Origin: Bacteroidota bacterium
GTDB taxonomy: Bacteria; Bacteroidota; Bacteroidia; AKYH767-A; OLB10
Assembly (NCBI GenBank): GCA_016714535.1
Contig: JADKDR010000002.1
Coordinates: 1-64,000, forward strand
DNA length: 64,000 nt
Direction: 5' to 3'
Shown: positions 28,185-37,856 of the stretch, piece after piece
How positions within the stretch are numbered: position 1 is the stretch's first letter
How the letters are laid out: each line of letters opens with the position of its first letter
Translations under genes and position numbers: made by a program
Notes under the pieces: model-generated
The model's database searches: none
Told to the model about the DNA's origin: nothing
The model's input: only the letters and a program-made list of their open reading frames with translations

Positions 28185-28255
28185 TTGACCGACTAGGATT
28201 CGAACCTAGACTAACAGAACCAAAAACTGTTGTGCTACCCTTACACCATCAGTCA
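28185..28255 (-). tRNA. tRNA-Gln (anticodon TTG)
   Basis: Cloverleaf read on the minus strand. The acceptor TGACTGA pairs with TCGGTCA (one wobble), and there is a D-arm GGGTAGC segment. The anticodon loop TTTTGGT gives TTG, and the T-arm is CTAGGTTCGAATCCTAG. The anticodon stem ACAGT/TCTGT has a T-T mismatch next to the loop. CCA is not encoded. The sequence fits bacterial tRNA-Gln (TTTTGGT loop). Confidence 0.93.
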
Positions 28256-28278
28256 ATAGACTTCCATTTACAGGGGCG

Positions 28279-28286
28279 CAAAAGTA
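28279..28286 (-). promoter_or_regulatory. Likely -7 promoter box of tRNA-Gln
   Basis: TACTTTTG on the minus strand matches TAnnTTTG and lies 23 bases before the tRNA. No TTG is seen at the expected -33 distance; the upstream is a plain A/T tract. Confidence 0.5.
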
Positions 28287-28373
28287 AAAAGTTTTTATTT
28301 AATAAAAAATAATTTTAATTAGTTTATCTGTGCAAAAGGCAGATTTATTAAGAGTCTGATTCGGGTCAGGTTC

Positions 28374-29978
28374 TTATCTGACAGAGATTTTGTTTTTTTC
28401 AAACGAGTTGTCGTTCATGGCTTTGATGGCTACCTGCAGCGGTTCGTTGAGCTGACTAACGATTTCAAAATAGGCACTCGTATTCCATAAATCGCGAGCT
28501 ATGTATGCTTTCATTACAGTGCGCAACGCCTTGCCCGAAGTCTTGTAGCCTTCTTCGTCAAATTTCAATTCTTTCTTTTCGCAATAATCAAAGAAGCGTT
28601 TCATAAAAGCTTCGTCAGTATTAAATCCGGTTTTAAACACTGAAATATTGGGGTATTTCTCCTTCAACTCGCTGCGGTTGTCGTCTACATAGGTGAGTGT
28701 AAATTCAATCATAAGCCCTTTGCGAATTATATCGCGATAGAATTTACTATTCAAGCTGGTATCAAGCGGTACAAATATATCAGGTGTAATTCCTCCACCC
28801 CCATATACGGTGCGTTTAGCATTAGTAGATCTTTTTAGTGAGTCTATACGAGGAATGCTGTCGAAATAATACAACTCGCCATTCTTGGTACGCTCTCCCA
28901 ATTCCTCATCATAATCTTCGTCACCCTTACTGTATGACTTCTGTATACATCTTCCACTTGGGGTATAATAACGGGCAATGGTTAAACGCACTGCCGATCC
29001 ATCGGGAAGGCTATATGGCTTTTGCACCAGGCCTTTACCAAACGAGCGTCTGCCTATAATGAGCCCACGATCCCAGTCTTGTATTGCACCCGACACAATC
29101 TCGCTTGCCGATGCTGACCCTTCATCTATCAAAACAATTAGTTTCCCTTTTTCAAATCCACCACGGGTGGTGCTATAATTTTCGCTGCGCGGATTATTAC
29201 GCCCTTCTGTAAATACAATCAGTTTATCGTTCGTTAGAAATTCGTCAGCCAACTCAATAGCACGGTTAAGATATCCGCCACCATTGCCTTGCAGGTCGAG
29301 TACCAGATTTTCGGCACCCCTCTTTTGCAGCGAATCAAGGGCTTCTTTAAATTCTTCGACAGTGCTGTCAGCAAATCGCGAAATTTTTACATATCCTATT
29401 TTAGGCGACAGCATAAACGATGCATCTACACTAAAGAGTGGAATTTTGTCGCGAGTAATTACATAGTCAAGAAGTTCAACTTCGCCTCTGCGCATAAGGC
29501 TTACTTTCACTTTGGTTCCTTTATCGCCACGAAGTTTTTTTAATACATCGTTGTTCTTAATTTTAGTGCCAGCTACCACACTGTCTTCTATTTTAATAAT
29601 ACGGTCGCCTGCACGTATGCCCAATTTTTCTGATGGGCCTCCGGGTACAGTTCCTGTTATTAATATCGTATCCTGCAATATATTAAACTGTACACCTATG
29701 CCTTCAAATTTTCCTACCAAAGGCTCATTAGCTTGTTTCAACTCTGCAGCCGGAATATAGACGGAGTGTGGGTCCAGGTCTTTAAGCATACTTCGGATTC
29801 CATCATCTACAATTTTTTCTTCTTGCAGTGTATCCACATAAAATTGATCCACCATTTGAAAAAGTGCCGCTACCTTGCGCGAGTAGTCGCTAAGATTGTT
29901 GGCATTATTAACAGGTTGCGCATTTACAAAAGTGGCAACACACGCTAAAACAGAAATAAAAAAAATCTTTCTCATCAA
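28374..29978 (-). CDS. S41 family C-terminal processing protease (CtpA-like)
   Basis: Exported serine protease of 534 residues with a signal peptide (MMRKIFFISVLACVATFVNA). A PDZ domain runs over about residues 90-180 (FEGIGVQFNI, IRAGDRIIKIEDS), followed by the peptidase core. The catalytic Ser lies in GSASASE (287-293) and the general base Lys is K315 in RSFGKGLVQ. Such proteases trim or degrade periplasmic proteins. It ends with a C-terminal helical part without further domains. Monocistronic, divergent from the isomerase gene. Confidence 0.93.
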   Translation of the reverse strand: MMRKIFFISVLACVATFVNAQPVNNANNLSDYSRKVAALFQMVDQFYVDTLQEEKIVDDGIRSMLKDLDPHSVYIPAAELKQANEPLVGKFEGIGVQFNILQDTILITGTVPGGPSEKLGIRAGDRIIKIEDSVVAGTKIKNNDVLKKLRGDKGTKVKVSLMRRGEVELLDYVITRDKIPLFSVDASFMLSPKIGYVKISRFADSTVEEFKEALDSLQKRGAENLVLDLQGNGGGYLNRAIELADEFLTNDKLIVFTEGRNNPRSENYSTTRGGFEKGKLIVLIDEGSASASEIVSGAIQDWDRGLIIGRRSFGKGLVQKPYSLPDGSAVRLTIARYYTPSGRCIQKSYSKGDEDYDEELGERTKNGELYYFDSIPRIDSLKRSTNAKRTVYGGGGITPDIFVPLDTSLNSKFYRDIIRKGLMIEFTLTYVDDNRSELKEKYPNISVFKTGFNTDEAFMKRFFDYCEKKELKFDEEGYKTSGKALRTVMKAYIARDLWNTSAYFEIVSQLNEPLQVAIKAMNDNSFEKNKISVR

Positions 29979-30207
29979 TTCAAATTATTAATTATGCTGT
30001 AAACATAACGAATATGACAATTCTCTTTTCTTTCTGCGTTGTTAGTTAACCCATTATTAACGTACAAATAGTTTTGCCAAATAGTAATTGTTAATCTATC
30101 ACTTTGGTTCTATCAATAGGATTTAGGCACGCACAACTGCAGGTTATTCGCCAAAATTTAAGAAGAGGCTTTGTTATTCATTTTTTGGATAAGGCAAAAG
30201 AGGTGTT

Positions 30208-30215
30208 TACTTTCG
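30208..30215 (+). promoter_or_regulatory. Likely promoter of the sugar-phosphate isomerase gene
   Basis: TACTTTCG, one base off TAnnTTTG, with TTG (30185-30187) exactly 20 bases upstream, the usual Bacteroidota spacing. The gene starts 35 bases downstream. Confidence 0.55.
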
Positions 30216-30249
30216 CACCACTTTTCTAACAAACAAACTAGGACACGAT

Positions 30250-31232
30250 ATGAAAGATTTAGTAGCTGATTTTACCAAACACCTTAGTGCTGCCCTCCAA
30301 ATAGGCAAAGCAGCATCGCTTCAAAAGCCTACCACCGAAATTCGGAATATTCTTATTACGGGCCTGGGAGGTTCGGGCATAGGTGGCACTATTGCCGGGC
30401 AAGTGCTCGATCAGCAATTGCGTATTCCACTAGTAGTTTGCAAGGATTATTTTCCTCCCGCATTTGTAAATGAAAACACGTTGGTCATCGTAAGTTCGTA
30501 CTCGGGCAATACCGAAGAGACCTTACAGGCATTAATCATTGCACAGGATAAAAAGCGCAAATAGTTTGTATTGCTTCGGGAGGTGCCGTAATTGATATAG
30601 CCAAGCGAAGTAATATTGAATATATTGTGATACCCTCCGGCATGCCACCGCGCAGCATGTTTGGCTTTTCATTTACACAATTACTGTTTGTATTAAATGC
30701 CAAAGGCTTGTGTAGCGATTCATTTTTAAAAGAAATAGAAGAGGCTATCAGGATGATTGATTCATGTCAGGCCGATATACGAACCGAAGCACAGGAGTTG
30801 TCAGACAAGCTCTTTAATAAAATTCCGGTAATCTATAGTGATGCCAAATACGAAGGCGTAAGTGTTCGTTTTCGTCAACAGATAAACGAAAATTCGAAAA
30901 TGCTATGCTGGCATAATGCCTTACCAGAAATGAATCACAATGAATTGGTAGGATGGGTAGATGCCAACGATAAACTGGCAGTTATCTTTTTTAGAAATGA
31001 CGATGACTATATACGTACCATTGCAAGAATGGAATACAGTGCCGAGGTAGTTAAACAAGTGACTCCACACATTTTCTATATTCATAGTAAAGGAAATTCG
31101 CAATTGGCACGCACGTTATACTTGGTGCATATAGGTGATTGGATAAGCTGTTTCCTGGCAGATAAAAAGGGCATTGATGCTGTAGAGGTTAATGTGATTA
31201 CTAAATTAAAAAACAAGCTGGCTGATGCTTGA
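30250..31232 (+). CDS. Bifunctional phosphoglucose/phosphomannose isomerase, one frameshift
   Basis: SIS-domain isomerase interconverting glucose 6-P and fructose 6-P and, in this family, mannose 6-P as well. The first frame has NILITGLGGSGIGGTIAG and the sugar-phosphate-binding SSYSGNTEETL. The second frame has YVIPSGMPPRSMFGFSF-like sequence, PEMNHNELVGW with the catalytic Glu-His pair, and a DWISCFLADKKGIDAVEVN ending. They join when one A is added to the run at about 30550-30554 (AQDKKAQIVCIASGGAV). Corrected length is about 327 residues, normal. Likely a sequencing error. Confidence 0.9.
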
Positions 31233-31271
31233 TTGATAGCGCCTCACCTGCAGTAGAAGTTGGTATCCTTT

Positions 31272-32160
31272 TTAATTTGTTTTTGCTTTATAGATGCCTG
31301 CCAGATAAATTCCCGAAAAAATAAATATTGCTGCAATGTAGTGTATCAAGTGTGGATAACCTGTGCCAATGATTATGCCCATTAAGGTAGCGAATACCGG
31401 TTGGGAATAAATGTACGCACTTACAACCGAAGGACTCAACCGCTGCAATGCAAAGGTATTGAGCAGATAGGCAATAAAAGTTGTGCCTATAACAACAAAA
31501 ATAATTCGCAGCCAGTCAACAAAAACAATTGAATTCCACTCAACTTGTAAAAACTCATTATACCCAAACGGAATTACTACCAATACGCCAAATGTAAATA
31601 CCCATTTCATTACAGTTAGAGGCCGGTATTTGGAAAGCAGAGGTTTTACTAGGACAATAAAAAGTGCATAGGAAAGCGAATTAAAAAATATGCAAAGGTC
31701 ACCAACAAATGTTTGGCTGCTAAACGAAAAATTACCCCCGCTGGCAATAATCAAAATCGCTCCGGTAAATCCAAGAATGATGCCTGCTAATTTTATTGCG
31801 GAGATACGTTCATTAATTATGAGAAATGCAAATAGCATAACCTGCAATGGGTTGGTAGTCATCATCAGTGCAGCATTTACCGGGTTTGTAAGCGATAGCC
31901 CTTTGAAAAACAAAAGCTGATTGATAGCAACACCAAACAAGCCACAAAGGATAAAACGAGGAATATCTTTTTTGTCAATCTTCTCCTTTACAATAAGCCT
32001 GTGTGCTACCTGAAACAAGAGCATTGCAGTACATACGCAGAAAAATAAAGCCGAACGGCTTTATTAACGAAGGCATAACCTGCTTGGCAATAGCATAGTT
32101 AATACCATATATCAGGTTGGCAATAAAAACTGCCAGATGGGGAGTTAAATTTTTCGACAA
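31272..32160 (-). CDS. EamA/DMT family transporter, one frameshift
   Basis: Inner-membrane drug/metabolite-type transporter with about ten hydrophobic segments in two EamA halves. The first frame starts MSKNLTPHLAVFIANLIYGINYAIAK. The second carries VAINQLLFFKGLSLTNPVNAALMMTTNPL and the second half ending in IGTGYPHLIHYIAAIFIFSGIY. The switch is near 32041-32060, where one extra T in a T run would explain it. Corrected length is about 295 residues. The substrate cannot be told. It follows the ArsC-like gene by 12 bases, suggesting an operon. Confidence 0.85.
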
Positions 32161-32172
32161 GAGACTTGTAGC

Positions 32173-32541
32173 TTAACGTTTTGTTCTGCTTTTTCTGATG
32201 GCTTCTGAAGCAGCCTCCACTGTTTTGGGAGCATTGCCAATATAAATGGCATTGTCTAAAATAAGCACAGGCCTTTTAAGGAACGTATATTCCTGCAAAA
32301 TATAATTGCGGTAATCACTTTCGGTTAGTGTCTTTTCGCTCAATTTCAAGGCGCGATATTTAAGTGCAATTCTACTAAATAGCGATTCATAACTTCCTGC
32401 CAACTGTTGCATTTGCTCAAGTTGTTCACTTGTTATTGGTTCTTCCTTTATATTTTGAAGGATAATTTCTTTTCCTGGTTTCCATTGCTTTATTATTCGC
32501 TGACACGTATCGCAATTGCCAAGGTGGTATATTTTTTTCAT
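32173..32541 (-). CDS. ArsC/Spx-like thioredoxin-fold protein
   Basis: A 122-residue protein of the ArsC family. C10-D-T-C13 sits right after the first beta strand, where Spx-like members keep CxxC and arsenate reductases keep CX5R. LKRPVLILDNAIYIGNAP holds the cis-Pro region. The pattern resembles YffB/ArsC-family proteins more than true arsenate reductase, so arsenate reduction is not claimed. Upstream partner of the EamA gene on the same strand. Confidence 0.8.
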   Translation of the reverse strand: MKKIYHLGNCDTCQRIIKQWKPGKEIILQNIKEEPITSEQLEQMQQLAGSYESLFSRIALKYRALKLSEKTLTESDYRNYILQEYTFLKRPVLILDNAIYIGNAPKTVEAASEAIRKSRTKR

Positions 32542-32906
32542 TTTACTGCTGTGGGTATTGTGGGGTTGTTTTTAAGATTGAAATATTTTTATATGTTAAT
32601 GTAATTCGAATTCCTAAATTACTTTATTTAGTGATACGCTCTTTGAAATTCCGTTTTAATTTTCTTGCAAAAATCTTTTAGTGCTCAACTTGCTACTTAG
32701 TGCAACATTGCAATCTAAACAGCATTAGAGGTTGCCAGGCCTCACTTTTTACTATTGCCCAATAAATGGTTTCTCTAAACGAAATTAAATTAGTTATTAA
32801 ACATTTTAAATGCAAGATTTATGAAATTGCAAAATTTAAATCTTAATTTCAATGCCTTCAAATTAATTAGCAGTTCAGCAAAATTAAGTTTCCAAAAGTA
32901 ATTTTA
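32542..32906. other. AT-rich intergenic region
   Basis: This 365-base spacer is between diverging genes. I see no gene or RNA; the right end precedes the disrupted secreted-protein gene. Confidence 0.4.
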
Positions 32907-33714
32907 ATGCTCTTATTATTTGTTATGATGCAAACAAAAAGTTATGGAAATAATTGCCATACTGCCATCGTGGTAAACACAATAAACTACAATTACAATT
33001 TTACCGATTACACAATGCCTGACATTAATTTATTTTTAAAATTCACTGCTGACACCTCTGCCTTATATTTAATTATTGCAAAACATGCCAACACCGCCTC
33101 GGCTATGGCAGCGTTAACCGCAAATTTTGAAGGACCCAACGGCTGCTATTTCCATGTTTGCTGTGGCTATATGTGGGATGGCATTACTATTAATAATTCA
33201 ACCAATAATACTGTTGTATCATTTTACAATAAAACTGCAATAAGCTGGATAGAAGATGCTGAACATGCGATTTATGTGAACGGGCAAGCTCAAATAAAGC
33301 CCATCAATTTGGTGTTTAATAAAAATCATATGGGTATATTATTCGAAAATAGCGCGGGATTTTCAAATAGTTCAATTATTTATGGAAGCAATTTTCAATG
33401 CAATAATCTTGTAAATATGATTGCTCAAACCTGCATTCCCCCAAATTTTGGGCAACGAGCTAACATTGGTACTAGCTAATTTAAGCAATATTAATATTGG
33501 CGGTTATTATTCAGGTGTAATAAATGTGGATGAAAATATTTTTCGCAATTTAGATTATGGAATTTATGTTGATGGCTGTACAGCCATTATAAGAAATAAT
33601 ATTTTTAATGATTTAATAGAATTGATGCCGGGTACAAATCGTGGTACAGGAATACTTGCTACTGGATTTAAAAAAATAGTCCCAGGTAATGGCCTAGCAC
33701 AATCACCGCTGGGG

Positions 33715-34932
33715 CAGGGCTGTTTCATTCTAAAATCAACTGGGCTTGTTGCTTGATTTTACCAGCGTTTTGCCTGATTGCCTTCTTTATTGTGGTTTCA
33801 AAATTTATGCGAAAAACGTTGATGACTAAATTTGTAACTAATGACATGATCTCTGGTGCATTGCCGCTATTAATTTTTGATCCATCTTCTTTGAAGGTAA
33901 CATCTTTTAAATAATGAAGCGAGTTTTCGATTCCCCAGTGGGCTCTTATGCCATGCGCATATTGTTTAGCGTGTAAAATTATGCTGCCCAGATACAATGA
34001 TTCGTTAGTGGACATTTTTCCCTTTCGTTTCCTTCGTCTTGCAAAACGTATATAATCATTTTGGCTCCTTCCCAACTTCCCTTTATGTCATCATTCACAA
34101 GATATGTTTTTATGATTCTTGTTTCCTTTCTGCCTCTGTTCTTTTCTGATTTGCTAAATGTACTTTGAGCTTTATGATGGCGTCTAATATGCTGCGCTTG
34201 TTCTAATAATTTTGACTGATTCTTTTTTATTTTTAATACATAGTCATTTTTAGATTTGATGATTTGGCTTGCAGTTTTTTTTGACAATGAATGGCATCAG
34301 CCGTAATGATTAGACCACTTATAGCAATTTCTTGTATCAACTTTTGAAAGGTCTGTATTTCACTTTGTTTTTTGTTATTAATTGTTTCCTCTGCGATTGT
34401 TATTCCAATGCGACTTACCCAAAGGCTTACTATTGAAACAAATTTTTGATACTTGTTATCGCAGTTTGTAACAGTACCCTTAATACCCTTACCATCTGCA
34501 TGCGCCCACTCCCTTTTTTTAATTTAACTTGTGACCTTATCCATCGGTTGAATATGCTCGAAACAATGTTAAAATGAGTGTGTTGCATAACTCGTCTAAT
34601 GGAAGAATAAGATGGTAATCCATGTGTTGGCGATTTTAAAACGGATTCCAATTCCGTTTTAAATCGAATCATAAAATCCTCCATCCCTCGATAACCTATG
34701 TACCCATTCATAGTTGAAAGAATAACGATAACATAAATATTTTCAAACGAGTGTCGTGTACCTTGCTTTCTCCTTTTTCTTTGACTTTTGAAAGCAGCGC
34801 AGTAAGAGAATGTGTCTTTTTCATTGCCTTGAATTTGACTTTAATCTTACTGCCGCTTTTGTAAGAAACATTAGCCTGTCAAGCTTTTTTATCAATACTT
34901 CATTGTGTATAATTTAGAATGAAACAGCCCTG
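33715..34932. mobile_element. ISAs1-family insertion sequence (1,218 bp)
   Basis: Perfect 20-base terminal inverted repeats: CAGGGCTGTTTCATTCTAAA at 33715-33734 and its complement at 34913-34932. One transposase gene lies inside on the minus strand. The 10 bases just outside the two ends do not match, so no target-site duplication is visible, although the family normally makes 8-10 bp duplications. It interrupts a secreted-protein gene. Confidence 0.92.
33725..34824 (-). pseudogene. ISAs1-family DDE transposase, frameshifted
   Basis: About 366 codons from ATG at 34824; the stop lies inside the terminal repeat. Corrected for frame it shows KQGTRHSFENIYVIVIL (N-terminal H-repeat domain), HADGKGIKG with the first Asp, ITADAIHCQK with the second Asp, KNRGRKETR, and RAHWGIENSLHYLKDVTF with the Glu. 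The catalytic triad is therefore complete. At least four frame switches break it (near 34750, 34520, in the 8-T run near 34275-34282, and near 34030). The pattern matches the homopolymer changes seen in other genes here, so the element could be active in reality. Confidence 0.85.
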
Positions 34933-35217
34933 ATCATTTGGTGGAGGCTGGCTTAAGCTTGCACCTGACAGCAATATTTGTTGGAGTAAATGTTATGTTG
35001 ATACAGCTTGGCCTTATCCATTTCCATACCCCTACCCCGATAATACCTACAACATCTACAACACCTACCTAAGCGTAATAAACGACCCTGATAGTGCAGG
35101 GCTTAAATGCAACTTTACACCTTATAGTTTTTACCTTGGTGGCAATAGAACATACTGGGGTTTGCCCAATTATCCTGATTATGATTTGCCTGGCGATAGT
35201 GCTTGTATTATTGCAAG

Positions 35218-35254
35218 CCTCACCCCGCGGCCCCTCTCCTTCAGGAGAGGGGAG
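35218..35254. repeat. GC-rich palindromic repeat inside a coding region
   Basis: CCCCTCTCCT (35231-35240) pairs perfectly with AGGAGAGGGG (35243-35252) around TC, preceded by a CCTCACCCCGCGG shoulder. Its GC content is far above the flanks. Dispersed repeats of this kind occur in many Bacteroidota genomes. It lies in the 3' part of the split secreted-protein gene. Confidence 0.75.
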
Positions 35255-35534
35255 AATACAATGCACCTACTTATCGGCATGGGAGAAGTTGTTTATCAAT
35301 GCACAAAATGTAAAGGGGAAAAATGTAACGGTGCGGATATACGATGGGCACGGGAGTTTGAAGTTAAAAGTTTGAAGTCAAATGCAGGATATTTTACCTT
35401 GGATGTGGATTGTGCTGGTTGGGCAAGTGGAGTATATTTGGTATATTTGGAAACGGAAGCAGAGCGGTTGAGTAAGAAGTTTGTGAAAAGCTAAACTTTT
35501 AAATATATTATTCTGACACAAAACTAAATTTGAT

Positions 35535-35564
35535 TTGGAGCATGCAGAAAATGGTCTATTTTTG
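35535..35564 (+). promoter_or_regulatory. Consensus Bacteroidota promoter
   Basis: TTG at 35535-35537, 19 bases, then TATTTTTG at 35557-35564, a full match to the TTG / TAnnTTTG consensus. It lies 33 bases before a 37-codon gene. Confidence 0.6.
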
Positions 35565-35597
35565 CGCGTCAAAACTAAGTATAAAAATACCATTGAG

Positions 35598-35711
35598 ATG
35601 AGAAAGTTTATGGATACATATTTTGGACATAGCGGAACAAGTGTTTTGGCTATGTTTTGGGTGATAGGCGCATTATGCCTAATCGGTTATATAATTGGCT
35701 GCTCACATTAA
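35598..35711 (+). CDS. 37-residue single-helix membrane protein
   Basis: The frame reads MRKFMDTYFGHSGTSVLAMF, then WVIGALCLIGYIIGCSH. It has a polar N-terminus and one hydrophobic helix of about 20 residues. A perfect consensus promoter ends 33 bases upstream. I know no family for it. Short frames arise by chance, but the promoter plus a clean transmembrane segment in an otherwise gene-free 381-base gap make it plausible. Confidence 0.45.
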   Translation: MRKFMDTYFGHSGTSVLAMFWVIGALCLIGYIIGCSH

Positions 35712-35875
35712 ATACCTTTCCTGTTCTGCTAGATTAATTTATTACCACAACCTGAACGGGTCGGTCTGCTTAGAATATTAACTACAACAATTATCCTTTT
35801 TATTCAGATAATTGGAAAACCAATTTCTTGCTCCAAAAGGCAATTGGACCTAAGCTATTTTAATTTATAAAATGA

Positions 35876-36841
35876 ATGGTTGAATCGCGAAGATTATTTT
35901 TAAAGAAAACATCGGCACTTGCCTTAGGTACACTATTGTTACCCGATGGAGTAAAGGCAAACACCTCTGCAAGTCCTGTTATTCTTACAACCTGGAATTC
36001 GGGGTTAAAGTCTAATCCGGTAGGTTGGGAAAAATTGGCAGCGGGAGCACGTGCCATTGATGTATGCGAAGCAGGGGTAAGGATAATTGAATCTGATCCA
36101 AACGACACAAGTGTTGGCCTTGGTGGCTTTCCAGACCGTGATGGCAAAATAACGTTGGATGCATGTGTGATGGACGAGTTTGGCAATTGTGGCAGCGTAG
36201 TTTTTTTGGAAGAAATTTTACACCCTTGTTCGGTTGCACGTATGGTAATGGAAAAAACACCCCACGTATATCTGGCAGGAAGTGGCGCACAGCAATTTGC
36301 CCTCGAAAATGGTTTTAAAAAACAAAACCTTCACACTGAGTTATCTATGCGCAGTTGGCTCGAATGGAAAAAAAATAATTCATACAACCCATCGCCTAAC
36401 GCCACGCAACACGATACCGTAGGCATGATAGCGCTTGATACACACGGAAACCTGGGAGGAGTGTGCAGTACAAGTGGTTGGGCATATAAAATACGAGGCC
36501 GCTTTGGCGATAGTCCTGTTATTGGTGCCGGATTATTTGTTGATAATGAGGTAGGGGCTGCTACGGCAACCGGACTTGGCGAAGCTATGATTAAGTCATG
36601 TGGCACCTTTCTCATTGTAGAAAAAATGCGCGATGGCATGTCTCCCCAAAAAGCATGTGAGCATGCAGTAAAGCGCATCTATAATAAATACCCTTCATAT
36701 CGTAATGAGTTGATATGTTTTATTGCTATTGATAAAAGCGGAAACACTGGCTCCTATGGTATGAAAAGCGGTTTTGAATATACCGTAACACATGATGGAA
36801 AATCAGAATTAATTAAATCAGACTATCTGGTTAAGGAATAA
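35876..36841 (+). CDS. N(4)-(beta-N-acetylglucosaminyl)-L-asparaginase, Tat-exported
   Basis: Ntn-hydrolase of the aspartylglucosaminidase/isoaspartyl peptidase family, 321 residues. The precursor would cleave itself before T181 in HDTVGMIALD, freeing the Thr nucleophile. The following GGVCSTSGWAYKIRGRFGDSPVIGAG is the family's substrate-binding segment. The N-terminus, ESRRLFLKKTSALALGTLLL, is a twin-arginine signal, so it probably acts in the periplasm on glycoasparagine or Asn. The start is the ATG at 35876; an out-of-frame ATG lies 4 bases before it. Ends at a strong bidirectional terminator. Confidence 0.92.
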   Translation: MVESRRLFLKKTSALALGTLLLPDGVKANTSASPVILTTWNSGLKSNPVGWEKLAAGARAIDVCEAGVRIIESDPNDTSVGLGGFPDRDGKITLDACVMDEFGNCGSVVFLEEILHPCSVARMVMEKTPHVYLAGSGAQQFALENGFKKQNLHTELSMRSWLEWKKNNSYNPSPNATQHDTVGMIALDTHGNLGGVCSTSGWAYKIRGRFGDSPVIGAGLFVDNEVGAATATGLGEAMIKSCGTFLIVEKMRDGMSPQKACEHAVKRIYNKYPSYRNELICFIAIDKSGNTGSYGMKSGFEYTVTHDGKSELIKSDYLVKE

Positions 36842-36850
36842 GGAGCAAAA

Positions 36851-36877
36851 AAAAACCTTGCAGGATGCAAGGTTTTT
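36851..36877. terminator. Bidirectional terminator hairpin
   Basis: AAAAACCTTGCA pairs with TGCAAGGTTTTT around GGA, with T and A runs on both sides. It serves the asparaginase gene and the converging T9SS gene. Confidence 0.9.
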
Positions 36878-36896
36878 TTTGTGCCAAAAACTAAGA

Positions 36897-37793
36897 TTAT
36901 TTGGTAATATTTAATTTCTTAAACGTACTAAAATCTTTTCCGGTTATTTTAATAAAGTAGCTACCAGATGCTAAGTCTGAATAATCTAAAGTAACCACCG
37001 AACGTCCCGCATTTACTGATTGAGTTTGACTACGAACTACATCACCTATTCCGTTAAACAACTCAAACGATAATTCTTCAGTTTGCTTGCTAATAATTGG
37101 CAACCTTGCCAAACCTTGCTGTAATGGATTTGGGAAAACATCACCAATTTTAAAATTTTCATTTTTTACTTCGTTTACCGAAGATGAAATAGCCCCAGCT
37201 AAAATAGTAGTACCCGCAGTAGCTTCATAGGCGTATGATTTTAGGGTAAGAGAATCGCCATTAGCAGAACATTCAACTTCGGCCCAACCCGTATGTGTAT
37301 TACCTGCACCACTTACAAATTGAAATCCAAAATAGCCACTCTGGCCAACAAAGTTGCCAAAGCCAGTTCCGTTTTGGGTATACCAGAATACAAAACTCAT
37401 TAGCGGTTGTGCGGTAAAGTCTTTCATATCTGCATTACTAACAGCAATTGGTGCTCCAGCCGCCAGTTTTAATGGATATAAATAGCTTGCTGGTCCAGTG
37501 CTTGCCATCACCTTATGTGCTGGTGCACCTGACTGTACATATAATTGACATGCATTTGCCGACAATCCCGAGTTAAAATTTTGATTGAGCTGAAACTCGA
37601 TTGTGCCATCACCATCAAAATCAATGTCAAATGTTGTTCCTACCAGTACCTGATCAGGCACTACATCTGTATATACAATTTGAGCTTTGCTATCAGTAGC
37701 TGCAGCCGTAAGTGCTGCACCCAAAGCGGTATAGCTCATAATGCGCTTAGAGGTGTTAGTTTTTTTCGTACTTGTTTTGTATTTTTTAATCAT
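36897..37793 (-). CDS. Secreted T9SS type A protein
   Basis: A 298-residue protein with a long basic N-terminus (KKYKTSTKKTNTSKRIMSYT) leading into a signal-like segment ending near SKAQ. A beta-rich central domain contains DFDGDGTIEFQLNQNF (a Ca-binding-like Asp loop). The C-terminus is a sorting domain with IGDVFPNPLQQG, ELFNGIGDVV and ASGSYFIKI. No enzymatic motif is seen; a similar layout occurs in many small Bacteroidota surface proteins. Monocistronic, converging with the asparaginase gene. Confidence 0.85.
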   Translation of the reverse strand: MIKKYKTSTKKTNTSKRIMSYTALGAALTAAATDSKAQIVYTDVVPDQVLVGTTFDIDFDGDGTIEFQLNQNFNSGLSANACQLYVQSGAPAHKVMASTGPASYLYPLKLAAGAPIAVSNADMKDFTAQPLMSFVFWYTQNGTGFGNFVGQSGYFGFQFVSGAGNTHTGWAEVECSANGDSLTLKSYAYEATAGTTILAGAISSSVNEVKNENFKIGDVFPNPLQQGLARLPIISKQTEELSFELFNGIGDVVRSQTQSVNAGRSVVTLDYSDLASGSYFIKITGKDFSTFKKLNITK

Positions 37794-37856
37794 AGTTAAT
37801 TTTGTTTAAAAATTTAATTTAACACAAATTAAACTAATTTATTTCGGAGAACCAAA

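Larger units (their letters stand above)
32907..35494 (+). pseudogene. Secreted T9SS-type protein gene split by an ISAs1 element
   Basis: The 5' part (32907-33714) starts with a signal-like MLLLFVMMQTKSYG and continues as an Asn-rich beta-helix-like region (NNTVVSFYNKTAISWIEDAEHAIYVNG). The frame switches near 33440-33480 by one base. Then the insertion sequence follows. The 3' part (34933-35494) resumes with a tail typical of Bacteroidota surface proteins (YLGGNRTYWGLPNYPDYDL), a GC-rich palindromic repeat, and a type A-like sorting domain (LSAWEKLFIN, NVTVRIYDGHGSL, WASGVYLVYLETE, KKFVKS). Because the insertion lacks target duplication, some original sequence may be missing. No intact product is possible. 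Confidence 0.7.
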
